Assembly (NCBI RefSeq): GCF_013410375.1
Contig: NZ_JACCFL010000001.1
Coordinates: forward strand, 1,054,001-1,118,000
DNA length: 64,000 bases
Direction: 5' to 3'
Origin: Leifsonia shinshuensis
Lineage (GTDB): Bacteria; Actinomycetota; Actinomycetes; Actinomycetales; Microbacteriaceae
Each line of letters opens with the position of its first letter. The first letter of the stretch is position 1. The notes beneath the pieces were generated by a model, which saw only the letters and a list, made by a program, of their open reading frames with translations, was not told where the DNA came from and ran no database searches. Both the position numbers and the translations under genes were made by a program. Below, in pieces: positions 1-8,241 of the stretch.

Positions 1-1
1 C

Positions 2-103
2 CGCACCGTGGACCCGCACGAACTGCGCTCCGTCCGCGTGCTGGGCACCTGGGTCGCCGGCATCCGCCGCGGCCTCCCCGCTCCCACCCCTGTACGGAGC
101 TGA
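2..103 (+). CDS. C-terminal end of an amidohydrolase (partial)
   Basis: The frame opening at base 2 reads through to a TGA at 101-103 and encodes about 33 residues beginning RTVDPHELRSVRVLGTW and continuing VAGIRRG. This resembles the last beta strand of metal-dependent amidohydrolases of the YtcJ type, whose ends typically read D-P-x-x-L-x-x-V-x-V-x-x-T-x-V-x-G-x-x-V. The start lies outside the window. The next gene, an APC permease, follows after 61 bases in the same direction, so the pair may be an uptake-and-hydrolysis unit. The family assignment rests on a short tail and is tentative. Confidence 0.5.
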   Translation, partial: RTVDPHELRSVRVLGTWVAGIRRGLPAPTPVRS

Positions 104-164
104 TACCCGCCCCCGCGGCGACCATTCATCCCCTGTCACGACCCTCCAGAGAGGCGCCACCCGC

Positions 165-1559
165 ATGACAACGACCGACCTCCCCGCCCAGCCGCGCCTG
201 AAGCGCGCGCTGGGACCGACCGCACTGATCCTGTTCGGGCTCACCTACCTCGCCCCGGTGACCGTCTTCACGACCTACGGCATCGTCACCGAGACGACGG
301 ACAACCACCTGCCGTCGGCGTACCTGGTCGCGCTGATCGCGATGCTGTTCACGGCACTGAGCTACGGCGCGATGGCGCGCGCGTTCCCGGTGTCGGGCTC
401 CGCATACACGTACACGCAGCAGTCCTTCGGCGGTCACATCGGGTTCCTCACCGGGTGGACGCTCATGCTCGACTACCTGTTCCTGCCGATGATCAACTTC
501 CTGCTGATCGGCATCTACCTCAACACGCAGTTCCCCGACATCCCGCAGTGGGTGTTCGCGCTCGCGTCGCTGCTGCTGGTGCTGCTGTTCAACGTGCTCG
601 GCATCACCCTGGTGAACAAGCTGAACATCGCGATCGTCGCGCTCTCCCTCATCCTCGTCGTCGTGTTCGCCGTGCTCTGCATCAAGGAGCTCGCGACCAA
701 CCCGTCGTCGCAGACGCCGAGCCTGATCGAGCCGTTCCTGCCCGGCAAGGGCGGACTGGGGCCGGTCTTCGCCGGCGCCGCCGTGCTCGCCCTGTCGTTC
801 CTCGGCTTCGACGCGGTGTCGACCCTCTCCGAGGAGGCCAAGAACCCCCGCCGCGACATCCCCCGTGCGATCGTCCTCACCACCCTCATCGGCGGCGCCA
901 TCTTCATCGTCGTGTCGTGGCTGGGTGCCCTGGTCTACCCCGACTGGCGCGCCTTCGCCCACGTGGACTCCGCGGGCGTCGACCTGATGGCGAAGGTCGG
1001 AGGCACGTTCCTCACGTCGTTCTTCGTCGCCGTCTACGTCGTCGGGGCGTTCGGCTCGGGCATGACCACGCAGGTGAGCGTCTCGCGGATCATCTACTCG
1101 ATGGGGCGCGACGGCGTCCTCCCGAAGGTGTTCGCACGGTTGCACCCGCGCTTCCAGACACCGTGGTTCGCCGCGCTGATCGTGTCGGTCGTGTCGCTGC
1201 TCGCGCTCGTCCTCACGCTCGACCAGGCCGCGACGATGATCTCGTTCGGCGCGCTCGTCGCCTTCTCGATGGTGAACCTGTCCGTGATCCGCCACCACCT
1301 GTTCCCGAAGGGCGGGCGCGGGCGGCCGAGCACCGGCGAATGGCTGCGCTACGGCCTGCTCCCCGCGATCGGGTTCGTCCTGACCGTCTGGCTGTGGACC
1401 TCGCTGACGGCGACGACGTTCATCGTCGGCCTCTCCTGGATCCTCGTCGGCGTCGTCTACCTCGCCGTGCTGACCCGCGGCTTCCGCCGCCGGCCGCCGA
1501 TGATGGACTTCTCCGAGAAGGAGGAGCTCGAGGAGGAGGCGCTCGCCGCCGAAGCGTGA
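165..1559 (+). CDS. APC-superfamily amino acid/polyamine permease
   Basis: The 464-residue protein is almost entirely hydrophobic, with about 12 predicted membrane helices. It has the N-terminal unwound first helix typical of the amino acid/polyamine/organocation superfamily (GLTYLAPVTVF, about residues 25-35) and a central SFLGFDAVSTLSEEAKNP segment before a basic loop, a conserved APC signature. Length fits the family. The ATG at 165 follows an AGAGAGG-like ribosome site about 10 bases upstream. It probably imports an amino acid, amine or related organic cation by proton symport across the cytoplasmic membrane. The preceding amidohydrolase fragment may act on the substrate or a conjugate. 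The exact substrate cannot be read from the sequence. Confidence 0.88.
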   Translation: MTTTDLPAQPRLKRALGPTALILFGLTYLAPVTVFTTYGIVTETTDNHLPSAYLVALIAMLFTALSYGAMARAFPVSGSAYTYTQQSFGGHIGFLTGWTLMLDYLFLPMINFLLIGIYLNTQFPDIPQWVFALASLLLVLLFNVLGITLVNKLNIAIVALSLILVVVFAVLCIKELATNPSSQTPSLIEPFLPGKGGLGPVFAGAAVLALSFLGFDAVSTLSEEAKNPRRDIPRAIVLTTLIGGAIFIVVSWLGALVYPDWRAFAHVDSAGVDLMAKVGGTFLTSFFVAVYVVGAFGSGMTTQVSVSRIIYSMGRDGVLPKVFARLHPRFQTPWFAALIVSVVSLLALVLTLDQAATMISFGALVAFSMVNLSVIRHHLFPKGGRGRPSTGEWLRYGLLPAIGFVLTVWLWTSLTATTFIVGLSWILVGVVYLAVLTRGFRRRPPMMDFSEKEELEEEALAAEA

Positions 1560-1564
1560 GGTGC

Positions 1565-1593
1565 GCGGCGCCGGCCGGTACGGTCGGCGCCGC
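1565..1593. terminator. Hairpin between convergent genes
   Basis: GCGGCGCCG (1565-1573) pairs with CGGCGCCGC (1585-1593), and the inner CCG/CGG can extend the stem. It sits just after the permease stop and before the convergent DeoR-family stop at 1614, so it probably acts as a bidirectional terminator. There is no T-run, as is common in high-GC actinobacteria. Confidence 0.55.
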
Positions 1594-1613
1594 GGCCGCG
1601 TTCGGGGCGCCGC

Positions 1614-2366
1614 CTACCCCGCGACCACCACCCGCGTGCCCTGCCCCACCGCGCCCTCCAGTGTCGCGGTGCCGGAGCCGGGTGTCGTGACGACGATGTC
1701 GAAGTCGTGCAGGGAGGCGATCTGGAAGGCGCCGTCGCCGGGGAACTTGAGCGAGGTCGCCACCAGGATGGTGCGGTCGGCCGCCCGGCACATCCGGTGC
1801 TTGATCGTGGCCTCCTGGTTGAGGTCGGTCACCACCGAGCCGTCCGGGCGCACGCCGCCGCTGCTGATGACCGCGACGTCCGCGTGGATCAGCGCCAGCA
1901 TCTGCTCGGTGAGCGGACCGGACACGGTTCCCGGCTTCGAGCCGACGGCGCCGCCGAGCAGGATGAGGGTGCACACCGGGTCGTCGCCGAGCACCCGCAG
2001 GATCCACAGGTTGTTGGTGACGATGGTCACCGGCCGGTCGCGGAGGTGCCGGGCGACCGCGAGCGTGGTGTGGCCGATGTCGAGCAGCACGACGTCGCCG
2101 TCCCGGATGAGGTCGGCGGTCGCCGCGGCGATGGCCCGCTTCTCGCCGGCGTCGGCGTCCAGGTCCTCCAGGTCGTCGTGCCCGGCCTCGGGGAGGGTGG
2201 CCCCGCCGTGCACGCGGCGCACGCTGCCGGAGAGCTCGAGGCGCTCCAGGTCGCGGCGGACGGTCGTCCCGCTGACGTCGAGCAGTGCGGACAGCTCCTC
2301 GACCGTCGCGCTCCCGGCCGTGCGGATGCGCTCGACGATGGCCGTCTCGCGTTGATGCGTCAGCAT
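1614..2366 (-). CDS. DeoR-family transcriptional repressor
   Basis: This 250-residue protein has the classic DeoR layout. An N-terminal winged helix-turn-helix (residues 1-57) contains VEELSALLDVSGTTVRRDLE followed by VRRVHGGA. A C-terminal sugar-phosphate sensor domain of the phosphosugar-isomerase fold includes DVVLLDIGHTTLAVARHL. The ATG start is preceded by GAGGAGA on the minus strand. Family members usually repress a divergent catabolic operon and are released by a phosphorylated intermediate. Here the divergent operon is the ABC importer with a phosphodiesterase and a phosphatase starting at 2574, so a glycerol- or inositol-phosphate inducer is plausible, but that is inference. Confidence 0.9.
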   Translation of the reverse strand: MLTHQRETAIVERIRTAGSATVEELSALLDVSGTTVRRDLERLELSGSVRRVHGGATLPEAGHDDLEDLDADAGEKRAIAAATADLIRDGDVVLLDIGHTTLAVARHLRDRPVTIVTNNLWILRVLGDDPVCTLILLGGAVGSKPGTVSGPLTEQMLALIHADVAVISSGGVRPDGSVVTDLNQEATIKHRMCRAADRTILVATSLKFPGDGAFQIASLHDFDIVVTTPGSGTATLEGAVGQGTRVVVAG

Positions 2367-2406
2367 GCGCTCTCCTCTCAGATCTGAGCGACTACAGCGT
2401 TACTGT

Positions 2407-2460
2407 GCTCATTTTCGCTCATATGAACACCGAATGAACAGCTTTGGGCGCTCATTTGAA
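2407..2460. promoter_or_regulatory. Repeated GCTCATTT boxes, probable DeoR operator region
   Basis: The DeoR/ABC intergenic region contains GCTCATTT at 2407-2414, GCTCATATGAA from 2417, an inverted-type AATGAACAGC at 2433-2442, and GCTCATTTGAA at 2450-2460. This A+T-richer patch with direct and inverted copies of one motif lies between two divergent genes. That is where an autoregulating DeoR protein would bind. Confidence 0.5.
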
Positions 2461-2573
2461 ACCTCGGCTCCGAGTATCGCCAAGAACGCGCAGCTCGAAT
2501 AGCGTGAAACCGCCGGCCTCCGGACGGGGAGCCGGCGACTCCCACTCCCTTCCTCCCACTCAGGAGCGCCCTC

Positions 2574-3725
2574 GTGAAAACCTCCCGCCTGCTCGCCTCC
2601 CTCGCGGTCGTCACGGCCGCGGGCCTCGCTCTGGCCGGCTGCGCCCAGAGCAGCTCTGCCGCGTCGTCCTCCGACGGCGCGGACAAGAAACTCACCGTCT
2701 TCCTCAGCGCGGACACCAACATCCAGGACCTCTGGCAGAAGACCCTCATCCCCGCCTTCGAGAAGGCCAACCCGGGCTACACGGTGTCGGTCGACTTCGA
2801 CCTGCACGGCCTCCACGACCAGCAGACCGTGGCGAAGCTCACCGCGGCCACCCTCCAGAAGAAGGACCCGGGCTACGACCTCGTCGACGCCGGGTTCGTC
2901 GCCCAGATCGCCGCGTCCGGCCTGCTGACGAAGGTCAGCAGCACGACCGTCCCCGGCCTGGCCGACGTCCCGAAGAACCTCGTCGCCGCCGGCGGCAACG
3001 GCGGCATCCCGTACCGCGGGTCGAGCGTCGTGCTCGCGTACGACACGAAGACGGTGCCCACCCCGCCGAAGACCCTCGACGACCTGCTCGCCTGGATCAA
3101 GGCGCACCCCGGCAAGTTCACCTACAACTCGCCCAGCACCGGAGGCAGTGGAGCGGCGTTCGTCTCCACCGTGCTCGACCAGAACCTCTCCGACGCCGAC
3201 CGCGCCAAGCTGGTCACGGGCACCGACCCGAGCGCGGAGGCCGGATGGGACAAGGGCTTCGCCACCCTGGCCTCCCTCAACCCGTCCGTGTACCAGAACG
3301 GCGTCTACCCGAACGGCAACAACCAGGTCCTCGACCTGCTCTCCAGCGGCCAGATCTCGGTGGCCCCGGTCTGGAGCGACCAGTTCATCACCGGCCGTAA
3401 GAACGGGCAGATCCCGGCGAACATCGCCTACACGCAGATCTCCGACCCGTCGCTGACCGGCGGCGCGAGCTACCTCGGCATCCCGTCGGCGTCGCCGCGG
3501 ACGGCCGGCGCCGAGAAGCTGGTCTCCTGGCTGCTCACCCCCGCCGCCCAGGGCCTTGTGTCCGACAGCATCTCCGGCTACCCGGTGATCGCGCTCGACA
3601 AGCTCCCGGCGGCGTCGCAGGACCTCTTCAAGGACGCCGACATCGCGCACCTGCGGCCGTCGTACTTCGCCACGGTCTCGGCCGACATGAACAAGGCGTG
3701 GGCCCAGAAGGTCCCCGGCAAGTAA
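2574..3725 (+). CDS. ABC transporter substrate-binding lipoprotein
   Basis: The 383-residue product begins with a lipoprotein signal peptide ending LALAGC (lipidated Cys about residue 23), then a Ser/Ala-rich linker and a class II (spermidine/iron/thiamine-like) periplasmic-binding fold. Recognisable segments are KKLTVFLSADTN at the mature N terminus and the ligand-loop-like YNSPSTGGSGAAF. The GTG start at 2574 has CAGGAG 7 bases upstream. It would be tethered outside the membrane and deliver ligand to the two permeases encoded next. The operon also encodes a glycerophosphodiesterase and an inositol-phosphatase-family enzyme, suggesting a phosphodiester ligand, but the binding residues cannot be identified from sequence alone. 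Confidence 0.85.
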   Translation: MKTSRLLASLAVVTAAGLALAGCAQSSSAASSSDGADKKLTVFLSADTNIQDLWQKTLIPAFEKANPGYTVSVDFDLHGLHDQQTVAKLTAATLQKKDPGYDLVDAGFVAQIAASGLLTKVSSTTVPGLADVPKNLVAAGGNGGIPYRGSSVVLAYDTKTVPTPPKTLDDLLAWIKAHPGKFTYNSPSTGGSGAAFVSTVLDQNLSDADRAKLVTGTDPSAEAGWDKGFATLASLNPSVYQNGVYPNGNNQVLDLLSSGQISVAPVWSDQFITGRKNGQIPANIAYTQISDPSLTGGASYLGIPSASPRTAGAEKLVSWLLTPAAQGLVSDSISGYPVIALDKLPAASQDLFKDADIAHLRPSYFATVSADMNKAWAQKVPGK

Positions 3726-4672
3726 TGGCCACCGTCACCGCCACCCCGGCGGCGGCCACCGCGGATCGCGGCGCGCACCACGCGTCGCGGTCCGCGGCGG
3801 CGGGTTTCCTGCTCGCCCTGCCTCCGGTCGTCGTCATCGCGCTCTTCGTCGGCGTGCCCGTGGTGCTCGCCCTCGCATTCAGCGTCGGCTTCACCGGCGG
3901 TCTGAACTCCGTCGTCGCCGCCGTGGGCCAGCACGTCCACCACGCCGACGGCGCCGTGCCGACCTTCGCCGCCTACGGAGACGTGTTCAGCACCCCGGCG
4001 TTCTGGCAGGATCTCGCTCTGACCCTGGGCGTGACCGTCGCGAGCACGGCGATCGTCGTGGTCCTGGCCGGCGGCATCGGCCTGTACCTGCGGCTCCGCG
4101 GCGGATGGCTGGCCCGGCTGCTGTCCGCGGTCGCGATCGTGCCGCTCTTCATCCCGGTCGTGATCGCGTCCTGGGCGATCCTGACCTTCTACTCCGCCGA
4201 CGGCTTCCTGCGCAGCCTGTTCGCCCAGGCCGGCATCGCGGCCCCGGTGTGGTCGTACACGGCCGTCGCCATCGTGATCGGCTCGGCCTGGACCTCGCTG
4301 CCGTTCGCCGTGCTGATGATCGCCTCCGGCCTGCAGTCCGTCCCCGACGCCCTGATCGAGGCGGCCAGGGACGCGGGAGCCGGCACCGCGCGCATCGTGC
4401 GCACGATCCTGCTGCCGATGAGCGCCGTGCCGATCGTCATCGCCGTGACGTTCACGGCGATCGGCGTGATCGGCTCCTACACGGTGCCGTACTTCACCGG
4501 CCCGAACGCGCCCACCATGCTGGGCGTCTCGCTGGCCAGCTACTTCACCGCCTACAACCAGCCGCAGCAGTCGCTCGTGATGGCGTTCGTGGTGTTCCTC
4601 GCCGCCGCCGGCATCGGCGCGCTGTACGTCTGGGCGAACTTCCGCAGCGCCCGCCGCGAGGGGAGGATCTGA
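3725..4672 (+). CDS. ABC transporter permease, first subunit
   Basis: The product has about 315 residues with roughly six membrane helices. The ATPase-coupling EAA loop reads EAARDAGAGTARIVRTILLP and is followed by helices ending in YTVPYFTGPNAP. The start is chosen at the ATG whose A is the last base of the preceding TAA stop (TAATG). A longer in-frame start at 3698 would overlap the binding-protein gene and add only a short unconserved tail. It forms half of the membrane channel with the next gene product. Length and topology are typical of the spermidine/iron/2-aminoethylphosphonate permease group. Confidence 0.88.
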   Translation: MATVTATPAAATADRGAHHASRSAAAGFLLALPPVVVIALFVGVPVVLALAFSVGFTGGLNSVVAAVGQHVHHADGAVPTFAAYGDVFSTPAFWQDLALTLGVTVASTAIVVVLAGGIGLYLRLRGGWLARLLSAVAIVPLFIPVVIASWAILTFYSADGFLRSLFAQAGIAAPVWSYTAVAIVIGSAWTSLPFAVLMIASGLQSVPDALIEAARDAGAGTARIVRTILLPMSAVPIVIAVTFTAIGVIGSYTVPYFTGPNAPTMLGVSLASYFTAYNQPQQSLVMAFVVFLAAAGIGALYVWANFRSARREGRI

Positions 4673-5493
4673 TGCCGCGCCCTCTCGCCGTGGCCCTCCG
4701 CACCGCGGGAGCGGCCGCCTTCGCGATCGTCCTGCTGGTGTTCGTGCTCGGACCGCTCGTGTGGCTCGGCGCCCACGCCTTCGCCGACCGCTGGACCTAC
4801 CCGAACCTGCTCCCCGACTCCTGGACGCTGCGCTGGTGGCAGCAGGTGCTCAGCGACCAGGCGCTCGGCTCCTCCATCCAGAACTCGCTGCTGATCACCC
4901 CGGTGGTCGTGCTCGTCTCGGCCGTGGTCTGCCTGCCCGCCGCGTACGCGTTCGCGCGCTTCGAGTTCCCCGGGCGGAGGCTGTTCCTGATCGGGCTGTT
5001 CGCCACCAACGCCTTCCCGCGGATGGGGCTGTTCGCGACCCTCGCGTCGCTCTACTACGCCCTCGGCCTGATGAACACCGTCGCCGGCATCGTGATCGTG
5101 CAGCTCCTCGGCACCATCGTCTTCATGACGTGGATCCCCGCCGCCGCGTTCTCGGCGGTGCCGCGGTCGCTCGAGGAGGCGGCGCGCGACGCCGGTGCCT
5201 CCCGGGCGCGCGTGTTCTTCACCGTGACGCTGCGGCTGGCGCTCCCGGGCATCCTGGTCGGCGCGGTCATGGCCTTCCTCGCCGCGTTCGACGAGGCCCA
5301 GGGCACCTATCTCGTGGGCGCCCCCGACATCCTCACCATGCCGACCGAGATGTACAGCCTCGTCCTCAACTTCCCCAAGCAGGTCGCCGCCGTGTTCTCG
5401 ATCCTGCTCGCCATCCCCTCGGTGGTGCTGCTGCTCGCCGTGCGCAAGCACGTGATGGGCGGCCAGCTGGCCGAGGGCTTCCAGCTCAAGTGA
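4672..5493 (+). CDS. ABC transporter permease, second subunit
   Basis: This 273-residue protein has about six membrane helices and an EAA motif EEAARDAGASRARVFFTVTL. It starts at an ATG overlapping the previous stop by one base (TGATG), indicating translational coupling and balanced synthesis with the first permease. The two would heterodimerise and contact the ATPase encoded 23 bases downstream. The upstream extension of this reading frame is only the shadow of the previous gene, so the start at 4672 is well supported. Confidence 0.88.
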   Translation: MPRPLAVALRTAGAAAFAIVLLVFVLGPLVWLGAHAFADRWTYPNLLPDSWTLRWWQQVLSDQALGSSIQNSLLITPVVVLVSAVVCLPAAYAFARFEFPGRRLFLIGLFATNAFPRMGLFATLASLYYALGLMNTVAGIVIVQLLGTIVFMTWIPAAAFSAVPRSLEEAARDAGASRARVFFTVTLRLALPGILVGAVMAFLAAFDEAQGTYLVGAPDILTMPTEMYSLVLNFPKQVAAVFSILLAIPSVVLLLAVRKHVMGGQLAEGFQLK

Positions 5494-5516
5494 TCGTCCA
5501 CCTGAAGGAGCGTTCC

Positions 5517-6584
5517 ATGTCCTCGCCCACCCCCGTCGGCGCCGCCGACCCGGCCGACCGCGCCGACGACGGCGGTCTGCGCCTGACCGCACTGCGCAAG
5601 ACGCTCGGCGGCCGCACCATCATCGACGACCTCGATCTGACCGTGCAGCGTGGCGAGCTCGTCTCGCTCCTCGGGCCGTCGGGATGCGGGAAGACCACGA
5701 CGCTGCGGATGATCGCCGGCTTCCTCGCCCCCGACGCCGGCCGCATCACGATGGCCGGCCGCGACGTCACGCGTCTCGGCCCCGACAAGCGGCCCAGCGC
5801 GATGGTGTTCCAGAACTACGCGCTGTGGCCGCACATGACCGTCGCGAAGAACGTCGCCTACCCGCTGCGCCTGCGGCGGAAGTCGCGCGCGGAGATCGCC
5901 GAGCGGGTCGAGCAGGTGCTCGGGCTGGTCAACCTCCTGCACCACCGCGGCTCGCGTCCTCCGCAGATCTCGGGCGGGGAGCAGCAGCGCGTCGCGCTCG
6001 CCCGCGCCCTCGTGCAGGAGCCGGACGTGCTGCTGCTCGACGAGCCGCTCAGCAACCTCGACGCCAAGCTGCGGGTCAAGGTCCGCGAGGACATCCGCGA
6101 CCTGCAGCAGCGGCTGGGCATCACCACGGTCATCGTCACCCACGACCAGGAAGAGGCGCTGTCGATCTCCGACCGGGTCGCGGTCATGAACCAGGGCCGG
6201 ATCGAGCAGTTCACGACGCCGGCGGAGCTGTACGCGCGGCCGGAGACCGAGTTCGTCGCCACTTTCATCGGCTCCCTCAACCGCTTCGACGGCGCCTTCG
6301 ACGGCGTCCGCATCGTCGACGGAGACGGCGTCGTCGGCGTCCGCCCGGAGAGCGTCGCGTTCACCACGACGCCCCGCCCGGGAGCGCTCCGCGCGACGGT
6401 CGAGCGGATCGTCCCGCACGGCCACTTCCACGAGCTGCGGCTGCGCCGCGACGACGTGACCCTGGCGGCGTACGTCTCGGGGCCTCCGCCCGCGCTGGGG
6501 GCTGTCGGCTTCGCCGCCATCGAGGCGGCGCTGGTCTACCGCGACGGCCGCCTGGTGCGGCAGCCCGAGGCGGTGGTCGCATGA
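5517..6584 (+). CDS. ABC transporter ATP-binding protein (PotA/UgpC type)
   Basis: The protein has 355 residues with a complete nucleotide-binding domain: Walker A GPSGCGKTT (about residues 53-61), Q-loop FQNYALWPHM, signature SGGEQQRVALARAL, Walker B VLLLDEPLSNLD, and switch histidine in VTHDQEEAL. A C-terminal TOBE-like domain follows (about residues 240-355, containing VVGVRPESVAF). The ATG at 5517 has GAAGGAG upstream. It energises the two preceding permeases from the cytoplasmic side. Its stop overlaps the phosphodiesterase start by four bases, so import and hydrolysis are translationally linked. Confidence 0.93.
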   Translation: MSSPTPVGAADPADRADDGGLRLTALRKTLGGRTIIDDLDLTVQRGELVSLLGPSGCGKTTTLRMIAGFLAPDAGRITMAGRDVTRLGPDKRPSAMVFQNYALWPHMTVAKNVAYPLRLRRKSRAEIAERVEQVLGLVNLLHHRGSRPPQISGGEQQRVALARALVQEPDVLLLDEPLSNLDAKLRVKVREDIRDLQQRLGITTVIVTHDQEEALSISDRVAVMNQGRIEQFTTPAELYARPETEFVATFIGSLNRFDGAFDGVRIVDGDGVVGVRPESVAFTTTPRPGALRATVERIVPHGHFHELRLRRDDVTLAAYVSGPPPALGAVGFAAIEAALVYRDGRLVRQPEAVVA

Positions 6585-7282
6585 TCGCACGCGCCTCCGC
6601 CCACCGCGGCGACTCGTCGGTGTTCCGCGAGAACACCCTCCCGGCCGTGCGGTCTGCGATCGCGAAGGGCGCCGAGATCGTCGAGATCGATGTGCGGCTC
6701 ACGGCCGACGGCGAGGTCGTCGTGCTGCACGACCCCACGCTCGAGCGGCTCTGGGGCGACCCGCGCGGCATCCATGAGGTGCGCGCGGCGGAGCTCGCGG
6801 CGTTCGGAGGGCCGGACGAGCGGCCTCCGCTGCTCGCCGACGTCCTCCCGCTCTTCGACGGAGGCGAGAGCCGGCTGGTGATCGACATGGACGACGCCCG
6901 GTTCGCCGCGCCGGCGCACGCCGTGGCCTCCGCGTTCGCCGCGGCCACCAGCACGAGCGTGGACTGGTGCGGCGATCTCGACGGCATGCGCGTGCTGCGG
7001 GCGCTCGACGCCTCCGCCCGGATCTGGCTGCCGTGGCGGATGCTGCGCGTCCCGACCACGGCGGAGCTGGCGGAGCTGGACCCGGTGACGGTCAACGTCC
7101 CGTTCCGGATCGCCGGCGAGGCGTTCGTCCGCGGCGTCCACGACCTGGGGCTGACGGTGACGGCCTGGACGGTGGACGAGCCGGCGGATCTGGCCTGCGC
7201 GCTCGACGCGGGCGTGGACACGATCACCACCAACCGGCTCGACCGGCTGCTGACGATGCGCGCGGGGATGGTGGCGCTGTGA
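6581..7282 (+). CDS. Glycerophosphodiester phosphodiesterase
   Basis: The 233-residue protein belongs to the GDPD family (TIM barrel, calcium or magnesium dependent). It contains the catalytic AHRGDSSVFRENT at the N terminus, the metal-binding EIDVRLTADGEVVVLHD, and the C-terminal TAWTVDEPADLACALDAGVD and TITTNRLD elements. It lacks a signal peptide, so it acts in the cytoplasm on imported diesters, releasing sn-glycerol 3-phosphate or a phosphorylated headgroup. The ATG overlaps the ATPase stop (ATGA). The arrangement parallels E. coli Ugp, where UgpQ follows the importer genes, but here an inositol-phosphatase-family gene comes next. Confidence 0.9.
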   Translation: MIARASAHRGDSSVFRENTLPAVRSAIAKGAEIVEIDVRLTADGEVVVLHDPTLERLWGDPRGIHEVRAAELAAFGGPDERPPLLADVLPLFDGGESRLVIDMDDARFAAPAHAVASAFAAATSTSVDWCGDLDGMRVLRALDASARIWLPWRMLRVPTTAELAELDPVTVNVPFRIAGEAFVRGVHDLGLTVTAWTVDEPADLACALDAGVDTITTNRLDRLLTMRAGMVAL

Positions 7283-7296
7283 AGGAGAACGACGCT

Positions 7297-8136
7297 GTGA
7301 ACGGGGACGACGCTGTGCGAGTGGGCGACGCCATGAAGGCGGAGGAGCTGGCCGCCGCCCGCACCCTCGCCGTCGGGCTGGGCGCCTGGGCGATCCAGCA
7401 GACCAGGACGCATCCCGTGACGATGGTGACGACCAAGGCGGACCCGGCCGATCTGGTGACCGACCTGGACCGGTCGATCGAGCGGCACGTCCGCGAACAG
7501 GTCCGCCGCCGCTTCCCCGGCCACGCGTTCGTGGGCGAGGAGTTCGGCGGCGAAGCGGTGCCCGGCCGCCCGACCTGGTACCTGGATCCGGTCGACGGGA
7601 CCACCAACCTCGCCAACGGCCTGCCTTGGACGGCCTTCTCCCTCGCACTGGCCGTCGACGACCGTCCCCTGGTGGGCGTCGTGGCCGACCCGTGGCACGA
7701 CGCGCTCTTCGACGCCGTCGCCGGCGCGGGCGCCCGCTGCAACGGCGAGCCGCTGACGCTCGCTCCGGGCGGCTCGCTCACCGGCGGGGTCGTCGGCACC
7801 GAGCTCGCCGGCCACCGCGCCTGGACCGGCCTCCGCGAGCTCGCGCAGTCGCTCTCGACCGCGTTCTGCACGCTGCGCGTGATGGGCTCGGGAACCCTCA
7901 CGCTGCTCGGGCCGGCCGCGGGTCGCGGCATCGGCGGGATCGTCCACCGGTTCAGCCCGGTGGATCACCTGGCTGCGGTGCTCATCGCCCACGAGGCCGG
8001 CGCCGCGGTGCTCGGCCACGACGGGCGCCCGGCGCTCTTCCCCGCCACCGGCGGGATCCTAGTCGCCGCCCCGGAGGTCGCGGACGGGCTGTACGCGCTG
8101 TGGAGGGACGCGCGGGAGGGGGCGGCGCTGGTGTAG
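7297..8136 (+). CDS. Inositol monophosphatase family phosphatase
   Basis: The protein has about 279 residues with the lithium-sensitive phosphatase fold. It shows the first metal motif GEEFGG, the second YLDPVDGTTNLANG, and a C-terminal SPVDHLAAVLIAHEAGA that supplies the third Asp, normally written W-D-x-A-A-G. It would hydrolyse a phosphate monoester such as inositol phosphate, but CysQ-like or other sugar-phosphate substrates are possible. I chose the GTG at 7297 because AAGGAG lies 9 bases upstream. GTG 7279 (overlapping the previous stop) and ATG 7333 are alternatives. It closes the importer operon and is the likely last step after the phosphodiesterase. Confidence 0.85.
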   Translation: MNGDDAVRVGDAMKAEELAAARTLAVGLGAWAIQQTRTHPVTMVTTKADPADLVTDLDRSIERHVREQVRRRFPGHAFVGEEFGGEAVPGRPTWYLDPVDGTTNLANGLPWTAFSLALAVDDRPLVGVVADPWHDALFDAVAGAGARCNGEPLTLAPGGSLTGGVVGTELAGHRAWTGLRELAQSLSTAFCTLRVMGSGTLTLLGPAAGRGIGGIVHRFSPVDHLAAVLIAHEAGAAVLGHDGRPALFPATGGILVAAPEVADGLYALWRDAREGAALV

Positions 8137-8173
8137 CGCCGGCGCCGCCCTCGCACGGACCTCCGGCTCCGAC

Positions 8174-8216
8174 TTGCCGTTCCGCCGCGGCGTGGCATAA
8201 GGTCACACGTATTATG
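8174..8216 (+). promoter_or_regulatory. Promoter with GntR/FadR-type operator, site 1
   Basis: TTGCCG (8174-8179) and TAAGGT (8198-8203) form a -35/-10 pair with an 18-base spacer. GGTCACACGTATTATG (8201-8216) overlaps the -10 and matches, with small changes, three other sites in this cluster. It lies 26 bases before the zinc dehydrogenase start, so a repressor bound here would block initiation. Confidence 0.65.
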
Positions 8217-8241
8217 TTTCTCCGTGACGAGAGGAGTCGCC

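Noticed and set aside
126..1298. 390-codon opposite-strand reading frame through the APC permease
   Set aside because: Made of Arg/Glu/His/Asp-rich low-complexity sequence typical of a GC-rich antisense shadow, with a clear membrane transporter on the other strand.
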